Below are positions 16,791 to 24,689 of a stretch of DNA of 28,172 nucleotides, one piece after another. Under the pieces are notes generated by a model, which saw only the letters and a program-made list of their open reading frames with translations, made no database searches and was not told the DNA's origin. Position 1 is the stretch's first letter. Every line of letters begins with the position of its first letter. Source of the DNA: Armatimonadota bacterium (lineage in GTDB: Bacteria; Armatimonadota; Armatimonadia; Armatimonadales; Armatimonadaceae); the NCBI GenBank assembly GCA_030833025.1, contig JAURHZ010000004.1:1-28172 (forward strand). The letters run 5' to 3'. Both the position numbers and the translations under genes were made by a program.

Positions 16791-18008
16791 ATGGATAATC
16801 CAGATCTTATTTGTCAAAACTACTTTTCCAAACCGGGTCTACGTCAACACCAGCGTCCCGTTGTTGAATCTGTGCTTTCAGGGAAAAACACCATTGGAAT
16901 TTTGGCTACCGGTGGTGGAAAGAGTCTTACCTATCAGGTTCCTTATGTACTCTCGCAAGGAATCACACTTGTTGTTTCGCCGCTGATTGCACTCATCGAT
17001 GACCAAGTGAGTGGCTTGCCATCAAGACTCAAAACATCAACCGTGACTCTTTCGGGAGGTAACGATTCTCTGCGGCAAGCTATCCAGACAGCTCTTGAGA
17101 CTGACCGGCGATGCCTCGTCTACACTGGCCCCGAAAAGCTAGCTCACTTTGTTAAGGCCACACCACTTGCAGGAATGGTCACTCGGTTTGTTCTTGATGA
17201 AGCACATTGTGCATCGGAGTGGGGGAACACATTCCGTGATGCCTATCTGGAACTCCCAAAGGTGTGGGAACGACTCGAACGACCACAAATCCAAGCCATG
17301 ACAGCGACTGCATCGCCGGGGACGTTGAGCGACATTAAAGCCATGTTCCCAGTGGAGTTCAACGTCATTCAAAGCAGTATTTATCGCTCAAATCTGCACT
17401 TGTCAGTTGTTGAACATCAGGCAACCGAGCACCGGGACAACCACCTTTTGTTACTGATTAGAAAACGGATTGGACCGGTAATCATCTATGCGAACAGCAG
17501 AACCTATGTAGACCGAACAGCCAACTGGTTATGTGAAATGGGATTACGTGCTGAGGGCTTTCATGCCGGAATGCCAACCGAAATACGAAGCAATATACAA
17601 GCACGCTTCATTGCTGGAAAAACAGAAATTTTGGTTGCTACGATCGCATTTGGCATGGGGATCGACAAGTCAGATGTCCGACATGTCTTTCATGTGGAGC
17701 CTCCATCCACCCTTGAGGACTACCAACAACAAGTTGGACGCGCGGGAAGGGATGGAAATCTCTCGTGGTGTGTATTGTTTGACACCATGAACAAACGTCG
17801 TCATCGAAACGAAGCCCTACGATCGGCAATCAAGTCGGCCGAGCAAGAAAGTAGGGATGCTTTTTCGTACAAACTTCTCCTCAGAAAAGGAGAAATGGAG
17901 CGATTTTTGAAGACTGCAACTTGCCGTCATGGGTATTTGTTGACTTATTCTGGTGAAACGATGGCAAAACGGAAGTGTGGTCATTGTGATAACTGCTCGG
18001 GGCACTAG
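16791..18008 (+). CDS. recQ: Short RecQ-family ATP-dependent DNA helicase
   Basis: The protein has 405 residues and holds both helicase lobes: motif I ATGGGKS (Lys44), motif II LDEAHC (Asp136), SEWGNTFRDAYLEL (RecQ aromatic-loop region), MTATAS, ATIAFGMGIDKSDVRHVFH and QQVGRAGRDG. A zinc-binding cluster follows (Cys378, then Cys396, Cys399 and Cys402 in KCGHCDNC). The chain stops there: the winged-helix RQC and HRDC domains of longer RecQ proteins (about 600 residues) are missing. It unwinds DNA 3' to 5' in repair, by family knowledge. No Shine-Dalgarno is seen before the ATG. An uncharacterised helical protein gene follows closely. Confidence 0.92.
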   Translation: MDNPDLICQNYFSKPGLRQHQRPVVESVLSGKNTIGILATGGGKSLTYQVPYVLSQGITLVVSPLIALIDDQVSGLPSRLKTSTVTLSGGNDSLRQAIQTALETDRRCLVYTGPEKLAHFVKATPLAGMVTRFVLDEAHCASEWGNTFRDAYLELPKVWERLERPQIQAMTATASPGTLSDIKAMFPVEFNVIQSSIYRSNLHLSVVEHQATEHRDNHLLLLIRKRIGPVIIYANSRTYVDRTANWLCEMGLRAEGFHAGMPTEIRSNIQARFIAGKTEILVATIAFGMGIDKSDVRHVFHVEPPSTLEDYQQQVGRAGRDGNLSWCVLFDTMNKRRHRNEALRSAIKSAEQESRDAFSYKLLLRKGEMERFLKTATCRHGYLLTYSGETMAKRKCGHCDNCSGH

Positions 18009-18082
18009 TCAGAAAATACCAATTGATTCCTATTGCACATTTGTGCGCAGGAACAGACATCCTGCAAGTCGAACGAATATAC

Positions 18083-18658
18083 ATGCATAATTTCCTTCCA
18101 TCGTCGGTCGTCGGCGGTATTGCATTACTGCGCAGCGCGGCTATGGGCGTGGCAGCAGCACGCCTTGGACTTGAGGATAGCTATGTAGAAGCATTGGTCG
18201 CCGGGGATGGCGAACAATGGCTGGAAGACAATTGCGAACATCGCGATGCGGTCTGTAAGTCCGACTATGGACGATACTTGAGGATATTAGCTTCGGAAGC
18301 AATGCTGCGCGGTGCAGCAGCAGAGCTGCAACAAATGGCCACACCTGAATCTATCGGCGGTTCGCCCGATGAACTTCTTCCAACATTTTCTGATACCGAT
18401 GTCACCGCAGTGGCGAAAATCGTACATCAAATTTACGACAAGCTGGACAATGGGGAAGTCGAAGGGCTAGCGGTAGGCCTCTTGGAGTCATCAAAGCGTC
18501 ATTTGTGCGCAGCATATCTTGCAGCTGGACGCGACTTAGTGCGGCGTGATCTCTACCCAGCCGTAATGGAAATCGCAGAACGCTTGGTCATTTCGGAGTA
18601 TTGCTCGGCGACTACCGTTAAGGAAGCTATCGTTGCTGGTGAGCGGCGAACTCCTTAA
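18083..18658 (+). CDS. Hypothetical helical protein downstream of recQ
   Basis: From ATG 18083 the product has 191 residues; an in-frame TTG at 18023 would add 20. It is mostly helical and rich in Ala, Leu and Glu, with segments such as LRSAAMGVAAARLGLEDSYV and ASEAMLRGAAAELQQMA. I recognise no motif or family. It does not look like the missing RQC/HRDC part of RecQ. No clear ribosome binding site precedes either start, so it may be translated from the recQ message (gap 14-74 bases). Its stop overlaps the deacetylase stop from the opposite strand by four bases (TTAA). Confidence 0.65.
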   Translation: MHNFLPSSVVGGIALLRSAAMGVAAARLGLEDSYVEALVAGDGEQWLEDNCEHRDAVCKSDYGRYLRILASEAMLRGAAAELQQMATPESIGGSPDELLPTFSDTDVTAVAKIVHQIYDKLDNGEVEGLAVGLLESSKRHLCAAYLAAGRDLVRRDLYPAVMEIAERLVISEYCSATTVKEAIVAGERRTP

Positions 18659-19509
18659 TCTTTGACCCTGGTTCGATTCAATAGTCTTTGTAGCTTAGTG
18701 CCGGGGAAATCTAGCTTGTAATCACGTAGCTTTTTGCCATAGTCTTCAAATTCGGTTGCGTCACCATACAAAGCGCCAATATCGTCACTTACATCATCAA
18801 CGCGCGTTTTACTAGGAAGAGCACGGCCCGCCCGTTGTGTTGTCCCACCATTGCGAATCAACTCACTGACAGTTGAAAATGTGTAGCCACGACCTCGTAA
18901 CATGCTTACTGTTGCATCTAGACTGTCAATCGTTGTTTGAAGTCCGCTATGAAGCAGAATCGTCCCTCCTGGATTGATATCTCTGATAATGAGCTGTGTA
19001 ATCTCACTTGCTGAGCGACCGGGCTTGTAATCGGAAGGATTACATGTCCACAAGACATTGACGTAGCCATTCGCAGCAAGCCGACGGGAGATTGCAGGAG
19101 AATACTCACCACCAGGTGGTCGAATCAAACGAGAACTGACACCGGTAATCATCCTCAGCGTTGCATCCGTGCGCTTGAATTCAGCCACAACTTCACTGGA
19201 GGGCAAACATGGTAAGCGAACATGATGGTATGTGTGATTACCAAGCTCATGCCCCTCCACTAGCATTCGAATGACGATATCTGGATGAAATCGCATCCGC
19301 TTTCCAACTAAGAAAAAAGTAGCTTTAACGCCTAGTCGTTTGAGCTCATCAAGCAGTCGATTTGTCATCACCGCATGTGGACCATCGTCAAATGTCAAAG
19401 CAATACGAGGTTGCAGCCAATTACCTTCCACGATTTCGGGCACACGAATACCGCGCTGCCTCTCAACCATCAAGCGTCTAGCTGACAGCAGTCTAGTATC
19501 CAACAACAA
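18655..19509 (-). CDS. Polysaccharide deacetylase (NodB domain, CE4)
   Basis: The protein has up to 284 residues with a NodB domain. IALTFDDGPH gives the catalytic base and metal Asp pair. GNHTYHHVRLP gives the metal His residues. RPPGGEYSP gives the Arg motif, and TILLHSG the final His. The last 60 residues are charged and unassigned. Substrates in the family are peptidoglycan, chitin oligomers or other N-acetyl sugars. No signal peptide is visible, odd for an envelope enzyme. Three TTG codons stand in a row at the start (19509-19501). A GAGG at 19514-19511 best fits the third, so the true start may be 19503. It diverges from the secreted glycosidase-like gene. Confidence 0.9.
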   Translation of the reverse strand: MLLDTRLLSARRLMVERQRGIRVPEIVEGNWLQPRIALTFDDGPHAVMTNRLLDELKRLGVKATFFLVGKRMRFHPDIVIRMLVEGHELGNHTYHHVRLPCLPSSEVVAEFKRTDATLRMITGVSSRLIRPPGGEYSPAISRRLAANGYVNVLWTCNPSDYKPGRSASEITQLIIRDINPGGTILLHSGLQTTIDSLDATVSMLRGRGYTFSTVSELIRNGGTTQRAGRALPSKTRVDDVSDDIGALYGDATEFEDYGKKLRDYKLDFPGTKLQRLLNRTRVKD

Positions 19510-19540
19510 TCCTCACAAATGCGGCGTTCATATCTGATGG

Positions 19541-19549
19541 TACATTGTA
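19541..19549. promoter_or_regulatory. Overlapping divergent -10 boxes (19553 gene and deacetylase)
   Basis: On the plus strand TACATT (19541-19546) lies six bases before the ATG at 19553, the leaderless spacing seen at galK and trmFO. On the minus strand TACAAT (19549-19544) overlaps it and points to the deacetylase gene, giving it a leader of roughly 30 bases with GAGG. The 43-base gap is the only space for both promoters, so the two probably compete for polymerase. Confidence 0.4.
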
Positions 19550-19552
19550 GCC

Positions 19553-21958
19553 ATGATGCTGGGGCAACTTGTACAACCGTCATTGATTGCTATTACATGG
19601 TTATTTTCTAACCCGACTGGCGGCGGGCTTGTGTCTGCACGAGCTGAAGCCAACAAGGTTGGAAATGTAAACCAGTCTGTTGCCTGGTCTATTAATGAAC
19701 GTGGGCAGCTGGTTTGGGACGGCACGCCGACAAGCATTGTGGGAAATAGATGGATGCCACAGTCCCTTGTAAACACCGCTGAAGAAGCACTCACCAACGA
19801 TGCGAGCTACCTCGATGCAGTTGCTAAAAAGGGAAACAGTGCAGTTTTGTTACAGCTACCGCAGGGTGGCATTACAGTAGTTGCAAACACAAGACTTCAA
19901 AAAGTCATCGATATGCTCGAAGCGAGAAACATACGATACGGCATCTCGTTGAAAGCCAGAGCACCTTATGCGAAGCCTGTGGCGCTGATTCATCCAAGCC
20001 GCATGAGATTTTCGACAGCACTTGGTAAGGAGCCTGTGACGCTTTCATTACCGATGCTGCGAAGCTGCTGGTCCGTGACCGCTTTACAATCTGGTGAAAT
20101 AATGGATTTCGCACGTGAAACGGTCGCCGGAGGCAGTGTAGAGTATCAACTTAGAAATCCCATTGAAGGTAATGTCGTTGGAATTTTCATTCCGGAAGTT
20201 GACACCTCTGATGGTTATGCAACGCTCTTTTCCGACACGGATGCACTTCGCGATGAGCTGATGTTAGCTCTGGGGGGCCTTCGGTTCGGAAAAAACCTGC
20301 GTTTCTTCACAGATCCATTTGATCTTCCAGTGCTGTCACGCTTTGAAGATCGACGCAAAGTGCCTACCACGGATGCATTCCGTGCAGCTTGGTCAAGTTA
20401 TCTGAAGCAAAAGTATGCCACACTCGATGGTGCACGTATTTCTTGGCGACTTGATAGTACTGAGCGAGTAGATAATTTCGATGCACTTGCACGATTGTTA
20501 CCGCTTAGCTTTGATGGCCGTGGAGTTGCAGGTTTTATCGATCCGATTGGAACTGGTCGTCTGATCCGATGTGAGTCTCAGCCTTCTGTGTTTTGGACCG
20601 ACCTTGCTACCTTTGTCGATGGAATGTCCAGCGATGTACAAAATCGAACAGCGTTAGCGGTCCAGCGCGCGGGCTTGAATGTCCCAATTGTCAGCGTAAA
20701 TTCGGTAATGTCCGAGCACAGGGGATTGTCTGGGCTATTGGTTGCATCTGGAAATGTCATTGATGCTGCGCCAAAACTGCTTGATCAGTCGACGAATGGC
20801 AAACATATTTGGAACATCGTTGATGCTAGCGTTGCCGATTCGCAATCAGTGCAACCATCCAACTGGGCTGCCGCCGGAGCATCCAGCGTCTTCTACCCTG
20901 AAACCAATTCGGAGAGGGTGTCCGGAGGACAAATCGCTCCAGCCGACAGAACCGGCATTGTTCCGTTGCCTATGGAACTTAGCCTGAAGGCGAAACAACT
21001 TGAAAACGGAACTTGGTGGTTGCCTGATACGCGTCCGATGCGTTTGTATCGCTACCCCAATGGATTGATTGCGTACGGGATTTCCGATGGTGAGCAATCA
21101 TCCTACTATTTCGTTGGATCAAAGCGTCAGACTCCTGTTACGATTAAACTCCCTAAGGCCCTTGAAAAGGCTCCTATATCCTGGTTCCCACAGAGTGCTG
21201 GAGTGCGGAATAAAGGAAGTCTCCAGCTGATGGTTGGAGATGAACCGGTCCTTCTCAAGGGATTCGGAAACTCGCTTCCGGTTCCATTTGCGGCAATGAC
21301 CGATGCCCTTGATGAAAGTAAACGCTTGGTGGCTGAGCTGCGAAAACGTAGCATCCCGGATGCTGGTCGGATGCAGCTTGAGCTGTCCAAGTTCGATGGG
21401 CGTCCTGACCACGAGAATCCTCAGGCGATGTACTCTGCCGTTCAGACGCTACTTGATGCCAATCAGAAAATGATTGAGATGCTTCGGCCTTTTTCGTTTC
21501 TGTATATCGAAGCCGAGGGGATGTCAAACTTGCGAATGACACACACGTGGGATGGGATTGTGAGTAATCAGGCATCTTCGGGTGGTCGGCTTCTACATGT
21601 CAGCCGCAATCCCCTTGGCAAGCAAGAAGCAATCGCATCGTATACCCTTCGAGTAAACGCAAAAACGCAATTCAGCACCTTTTATGCGGTTGCAGGGAAA
21701 GTACGCATGCGCGTTGATGGCAAGTCACTTTCAGGGGTAGGGGTGGGGCAATCATCGTCGGTTGGAGCACCCTACGGACCAAATGGACTTGCGTGGTTCA
21801 GCGGAGGAAACATAGAGTTGACCCCAGGTGACCATGTCATCGAATTTATCGCAGATGGTGAATGCGACCTTGATGCGTTTATGTTGTCAGTTGATGGTAC
21901 CAAACCCAATGGAAGCGAAATTCCTATTCCTCCACTATCCGTTTCCAATCCCAAATAG
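19553..21958 (+). CDS. Large secreted glycosidase-like protein with C-terminal carbohydrate-binding-like domain
   Basis: This 801-residue protein begins with a likely signal peptide (hydrophobic residues 5-20, cleavage near ARA-EA at about 31). Residues ~290-430 read like the TIM-barrel part of GH42-type beta-galactosidases: a FRAAWSSYLKQKYATLDGAR stretch followed by a W, then DLATFVDGMSSDVQNR. I cannot identify both catalytic glutamates with confidence, so activity is unproven. The end, from about residue 650 (YIEAEGMSN, then GDHVIEFIADGECDLDAFML), looks like a CBM6/CBM35-type beta-sandwich. It probably acts on extracellular or envelope polysaccharide, as its divergent NodB neighbour may. 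The start is chosen from the -10 box six bases upstream. Confidence 0.7.
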   Translation: MMLGQLVQPSLIAITWLFSNPTGGGLVSARAEANKVGNVNQSVAWSINERGQLVWDGTPTSIVGNRWMPQSLVNTAEEALTNDASYLDAVAKKGNSAVLLQLPQGGITVVANTRLQKVIDMLEARNIRYGISLKARAPYAKPVALIHPSRMRFSTALGKEPVTLSLPMLRSCWSVTALQSGEIMDFARETVAGGSVEYQLRNPIEGNVVGIFIPEVDTSDGYATLFSDTDALRDELMLALGGLRFGKNLRFFTDPFDLPVLSRFEDRRKVPTTDAFRAAWSSYLKQKYATLDGARISWRLDSTERVDNFDALARLLPLSFDGRGVAGFIDPIGTGRLIRCESQPSVFWTDLATFVDGMSSDVQNRTALAVQRAGLNVPIVSVNSVMSEHRGLSGLLVASGNVIDAAPKLLDQSTNGKHIWNIVDASVADSQSVQPSNWAAAGASSVFYPETNSERVSGGQIAPADRTGIVPLPMELSLKAKQLENGTWWLPDTRPMRLYRYPNGLIAYGISDGEQSSYYFVGSKRQTPVTIKLPKALEKAPISWFPQSAGVRNKGSLQLMVGDEPVLLKGFGNSLPVPFAAMTDALDESKRLVAELRKRSIPDAGRMQLELSKFDGRPDHENPQAMYSAVQTLLDANQKMIEMLRPFSFLYIEAEGMSNLRMTHTWDGIVSNQASSGGRLLHVSRNPLGKQEAIASYTLRVNAKTQFSTFYAVAGKVRMRVDGKSLSGVGVGQSSSVGAPYGPNGLAWFSGGNIELTPGDHVIEFIADGECDLDAFMLSVDGTKPNGSEIPIPPLSVSNPK

Positions 21959-22003
21959 GCCCAGCGTGGTACCATACAGTCACTAATTTCCAAGGGTTAT
22001 AAC

Positions 22004-22414
22004 GTGGCAGCATCGTTTCCAATTAACATTGTTACTCCAGAACGTACCGTTCTCTCTGCAGAGGCGGAATCGATTCAGGTTGCGACCGTAAATGGTTCGC
22101 TTGGCGTCCTTAAGGGCCATGCTCCGTTGTTGGCGATGCTTGGTTCAGGTGAATGTGTCATTCGTCTGGATAACCAGCAGATTCGTCGCTTGGCGATTTC
22201 AGGCGGTTGCCTTGATGTATCCCGCGAGCGCGTAACGGTGCTTGCCGATGCTGCCGAGTTTGAAGAAGAAATCGATGCAACCCGTGCTGAAGAAGCGCTC
22301 GCAAAGGCTCGTCAGCTGTTGGCGTCCACAGATGTCAATCAGCGTGATAGTGCTGCAGAAGCGATGCGCAGGGCGCAGGCGCGATTGCGCGTCGTTCGGG
22401 GTTCTGGTCGATAA
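22004..22414 (+). CDS. atpC: ATP synthase epsilon subunit (F1)
   Basis: The protein has 136 residues. The N-terminal ten-stranded beta-sandwich is recognisable by INIVTPERTVLSAEAESIQV, GSLGVLKGHAPLLAML and ISGGCLDVSRERVTVLAD. The two-helix C-terminal hairpin (from about residue 88, with RAEEALAKARQLL) follows. The subunit links the rotor gamma subunit to the c-ring and its C-terminal helices can inhibit ATP hydrolysis. The GTG start is supported by AAGG about ten bases upstream. In most bacteria atpC directly follows atpD, but here it follows the secreted glycosidase-like gene and precedes the PIN/TRAM gene, so it has left the atp operon or the operon is split. Confidence 0.96.
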   Translation: MAASFPINIVTPERTVLSAEAESIQVATVNGSLGVLKGHAPLLAMLGSGECVIRLDNQQIRRLAISGGCLDVSRERVTVLADAAEFEEEIDATRAEEALAKARQLLASTDVNQRDSAAEAMRRAQARLRVVRGSGR

Positions 22415-22429
22415 TCGGATAACTGATCA

Positions 22430-23596
22430 GTGAACAACAAGGTTTGGCGGTTACTTTTTACCGCACTCCTTACTACGATTACTTCGCTACTTGCCCTTCA
22501 AGGGGCTGAAGTATTTCTTGGATACCTCAAAGGTCAGCGCTTTGATGTAATCCTTTCGTATACCTGGGTTTACCCGGTGTACAGAGTCGTCTTCCTGATA
22601 TCCGGCCTAATTATCGGTTTTGAACTTGGGCGGTCCATATTTGGTCGCCTCGAAAAACAGGGCGATTCTCTTCGTCAAATGTCTGTCAAGGACAAGCTGG
22701 CCATCGGCGGAGGACTAATCGTTGGACTAGTTCTCTCAGCGGTGATCGCAATCCCTGTTTTTGTAGCTCTCAACAACCAAAAGCTTGCTGCGTTCGCCAT
22801 AACCCTTCTTATTGGGTCGGTCATTACATACTTCTGCGTTTCCGTTACTTCATCGATGAAGGAAGAGTTTCAAGGGCTCTCCTCAGCGACTGGTGGCAAC
22901 AATGATAATCCAGTTAAGGCAGACACTGTCTTTGTATTGGATACCAATGTCATTATTGATGGTCGTATTGCCGATGTTGCGCGAGTCGGATTCGTTCGAG
23001 GGACGATGTACGTTCCAGGGTTCGTTCTGGATGAGCTCCAGTATATTGCCGATTCTGGAGACTCCCTGAAGCGTGTTCGTGGTCGTAGGGGCTTAGACAT
23101 CCTCAACCAGATGCAAAAGGAACTGCCTCTCATTGTGCGGACAATGGACAAGCTCGCTCCAGGTACAGAAGAAGTAGACAAGCGCTTAGTACGTCTAACA
23201 CGCGCGCTCTCTGGCCAGCTCGTAACAAACGACTACAACCTACAACGTGTGGCTGAGTTGGAAGGCATTACAGTGTTGAGCATCAATGCTCTCGCAAATG
23301 CTTTGAAACCTGTTGTTCTCCCCGGAGAAGATATGCAGGTATCCCTCGTAAGAGAAGGACGTGACCACAATCAGGCGGTCGCTTACCTGGATGATGGCAC
23401 AATGGTCGTTGTGGAAGGTGCACGGCGTTTGATCGGCCAATCTGTCGATGTCACAGTGTCCTCACTTCTCCAAACGACCGCAGGGAAAATGATTTTTGCA
23501 TTCTTGAAATCAGATCCGGTAGATGAAGACAATGGAACAGATACACGCGGTGATTCTGGCAGCGGGCCGAAGCGAACGCCTAGGGAACGTAGATAA
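22430..23596 (+). CDS. Membrane-anchored PIN/TRAM domain protein (YacL family)
   Basis: The protein has 388 residues. About four transmembrane helices (residues ~5-140) are followed by a PIN nuclease domain with acidic residues Asp171 (VLDTNVIIDGR), Asp201/Glu202 (VLDELQYIAD) and Asp268 (VTNDYNLQ). A TRAM RNA-binding domain (GRDHNQAVAYLDDGTMVVVE) and a polar tail follow. Family members in Firmicutes are YacL; a role as membrane-tethered ribonuclease is inferred, not proven. The start is GTG 22430, 15 bases after atpC. The yacL-ispD-ispF order seen here is known from Firmicutes. Its 3' end overlaps ispDF by 65-74 bases, longer than any other overlap in the window. Confidence 0.92.
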   Translation: MNNKVWRLLFTALLTTITSLLALQGAEVFLGYLKGQRFDVILSYTWVYPVYRVVFLISGLIIGFELGRSIFGRLEKQGDSLRQMSVKDKLAIGGGLIVGLVLSAVIAIPVFVALNNQKLAAFAITLLIGSVITYFCVSVTSSMKEEFQGLSSATGGNNDNPVKADTVFVLDTNVIIDGRIADVARVGFVRGTMYVPGFVLDELQYIADSGDSLKRVRGRRGLDILNQMQKELPLIVRTMDKLAPGTEEVDKRLVRLTRALSGQLVTNDYNLQRVAELEGITVLSINALANALKPVVLPGEDMQVSLVREGRDHNQAVAYLDDGTMVVVEGARRLIGQSVDVTVSSLLQTTAGKMIFAFLKSDPVDEDNGTDTRGDSGSGPKRTPRERR

Positions 23597-24689
23597 ACTC
23601 TGGGTATTCCTCAATGGTAAGCCGCTAATACAGTGGAGTATTGAAGCATTCATTGCATCGTCAGAGATTTCTCGTATCACCCTTGTGACGCGCGAAGAGA
23701 CCGTCGATCGACTCGCCGGTATTGTTGAACTTCTTAGTAAAACCAAGCCTATTTCCATCGTTATTGGTGGAGCGACAAGGATGCACTCGGTTCATAACGC
23801 AGTTTGTGAAGTTGATGCGCCATATATTGCAGTCCATGATGGTGCACGGCCGTTGATTACATTTGAATGGATTGATGCAGTATGTAAAGCAGCTCGAGGC
23901 AACGATTGTGCATGCTTATCGCAACCTGTTGTAGATACGATCGTAAGGTCGACGAATCACTCCGAAGTTGACCGGATTCCTCGAAATGACTTATATGCAG
24001 TGCAAACGCCACAAGTGATTCGAACCGAAGTATGGCGTCAGGGTAAGGTCGTCGCTGAAACACAAGGCGTAGAAGTGACAGACGATACCCATATGGCCAC
24101 CATTCAAGGTAAGCCCGTTATACATGTTTCAGGCGATAGGTCGAATATCAAAGTTACCTATGCCAATGACATCCTTTTTGCAGAGCAGCTCATGAAACAA
24201 TCACAGCCTATTGAATACCGGACCGGGTTTGGCTATGACATCCATCGGACTGCGATTGATCGCGAATGCTTCCTAGGTGGTGTCCACTTCGAAGGCAGCA
24301 AAGTTGGACTTCTAGGCCACTCCGATGCTGATGTTCTTTTACATGCGATATGCGATGCACTCCTGGGTGCGGCTGCTCTCGGAGATATTGGTGTTCATTT
24401 TCCTCCATCTGATGAAAGACATAAGGGACGAGCATCCACCGAGTTTCTTATAGAAGTTAACCAATTACTCCAAGACGATGGTTGGGTTATCGGTAATATT
24501 GATGCGACTGTGATAGCAGAAGCTCCAAAAATAATGCCGAAAGCCATCGAAATGCGTACACACATCAGTGGTGTCCTAAAAATCCCACTCGATAAGGTTA
24601 GTATTAAGGCTACGACAAATGAAGGATTGGGAGCACTTGGTAACGGTGACGGTATTGCAGCACAAGCGGTTGCAATGGTGTACAGATAG
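23523..24689 (+). CDS. ispDF: Bifunctional IspD/IspF (MEP cytidylyltransferase / MECDP synthase)
   Basis: This 388-residue fusion carries two steps of the MEP isoprenoid pathway. The N-terminal IspD half has AVILAAGRSERLG, VHDGARPLI, YAVQTPQVIRTEVW and VTDDTHMA, and transfers CMP to methylerythritol 4-phosphate. The C-terminal IspF half starts near residue 233 with GFGYDIHR (metal ligands Asp239, His241) and GHSDADVLLHAICDALLGAA (His274). It makes the cyclodiphosphate. The intermediate enzyme IspE is not encoded here. An alternative ATG at 23532 gives a more usual IspD N-terminus (MEQIHAVILAAG) and a slightly smaller overlap with the PIN/TRAM gene. The hpf ATG follows the stop with no gap. 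Confidence 0.97.
   Translation: MKTMEQIHAVILAAGRSERLGNVDKLWVFLNGKPLIQWSIEAFIASSEISRITLVTREETVDRLAGIVELLSKTKPISIVIGGATRMHSVHNAVCEVDAPYIAVHDGARPLITFEWIDAVCKAARGNDCACLSQPVVDTIVRSTNHSEVDRIPRNDLYAVQTPQVIRTEVWRQGKVVAETQGVEVTDDTHMATIQGKPVIHVSGDRSNIKVTYANDILFAEQLMKQSQPIEYRTGFGYDIHRTAIDRECFLGGVHFEGSKVGLLGHSDADVLLHAICDALLGAAALGDIGVHFPPSDERHKGRASTEFLIEVNQLLQDDGWVIGNIDATVIAEAPKIMPKAIEMRTHISGVLKIPLDKVSIKATTNEGLGALGNGDGIAAQAVAMVYR

Noticed and set aside
18009..18658. Possibility that the ORF after recQ is the missing RecQ C-terminus broken off by a frameshift
   Set aside because: Its residues do not resemble the winged-helix or HRDC domains, and recQ ends naturally after the zinc cluster as other short RecQ proteins do.
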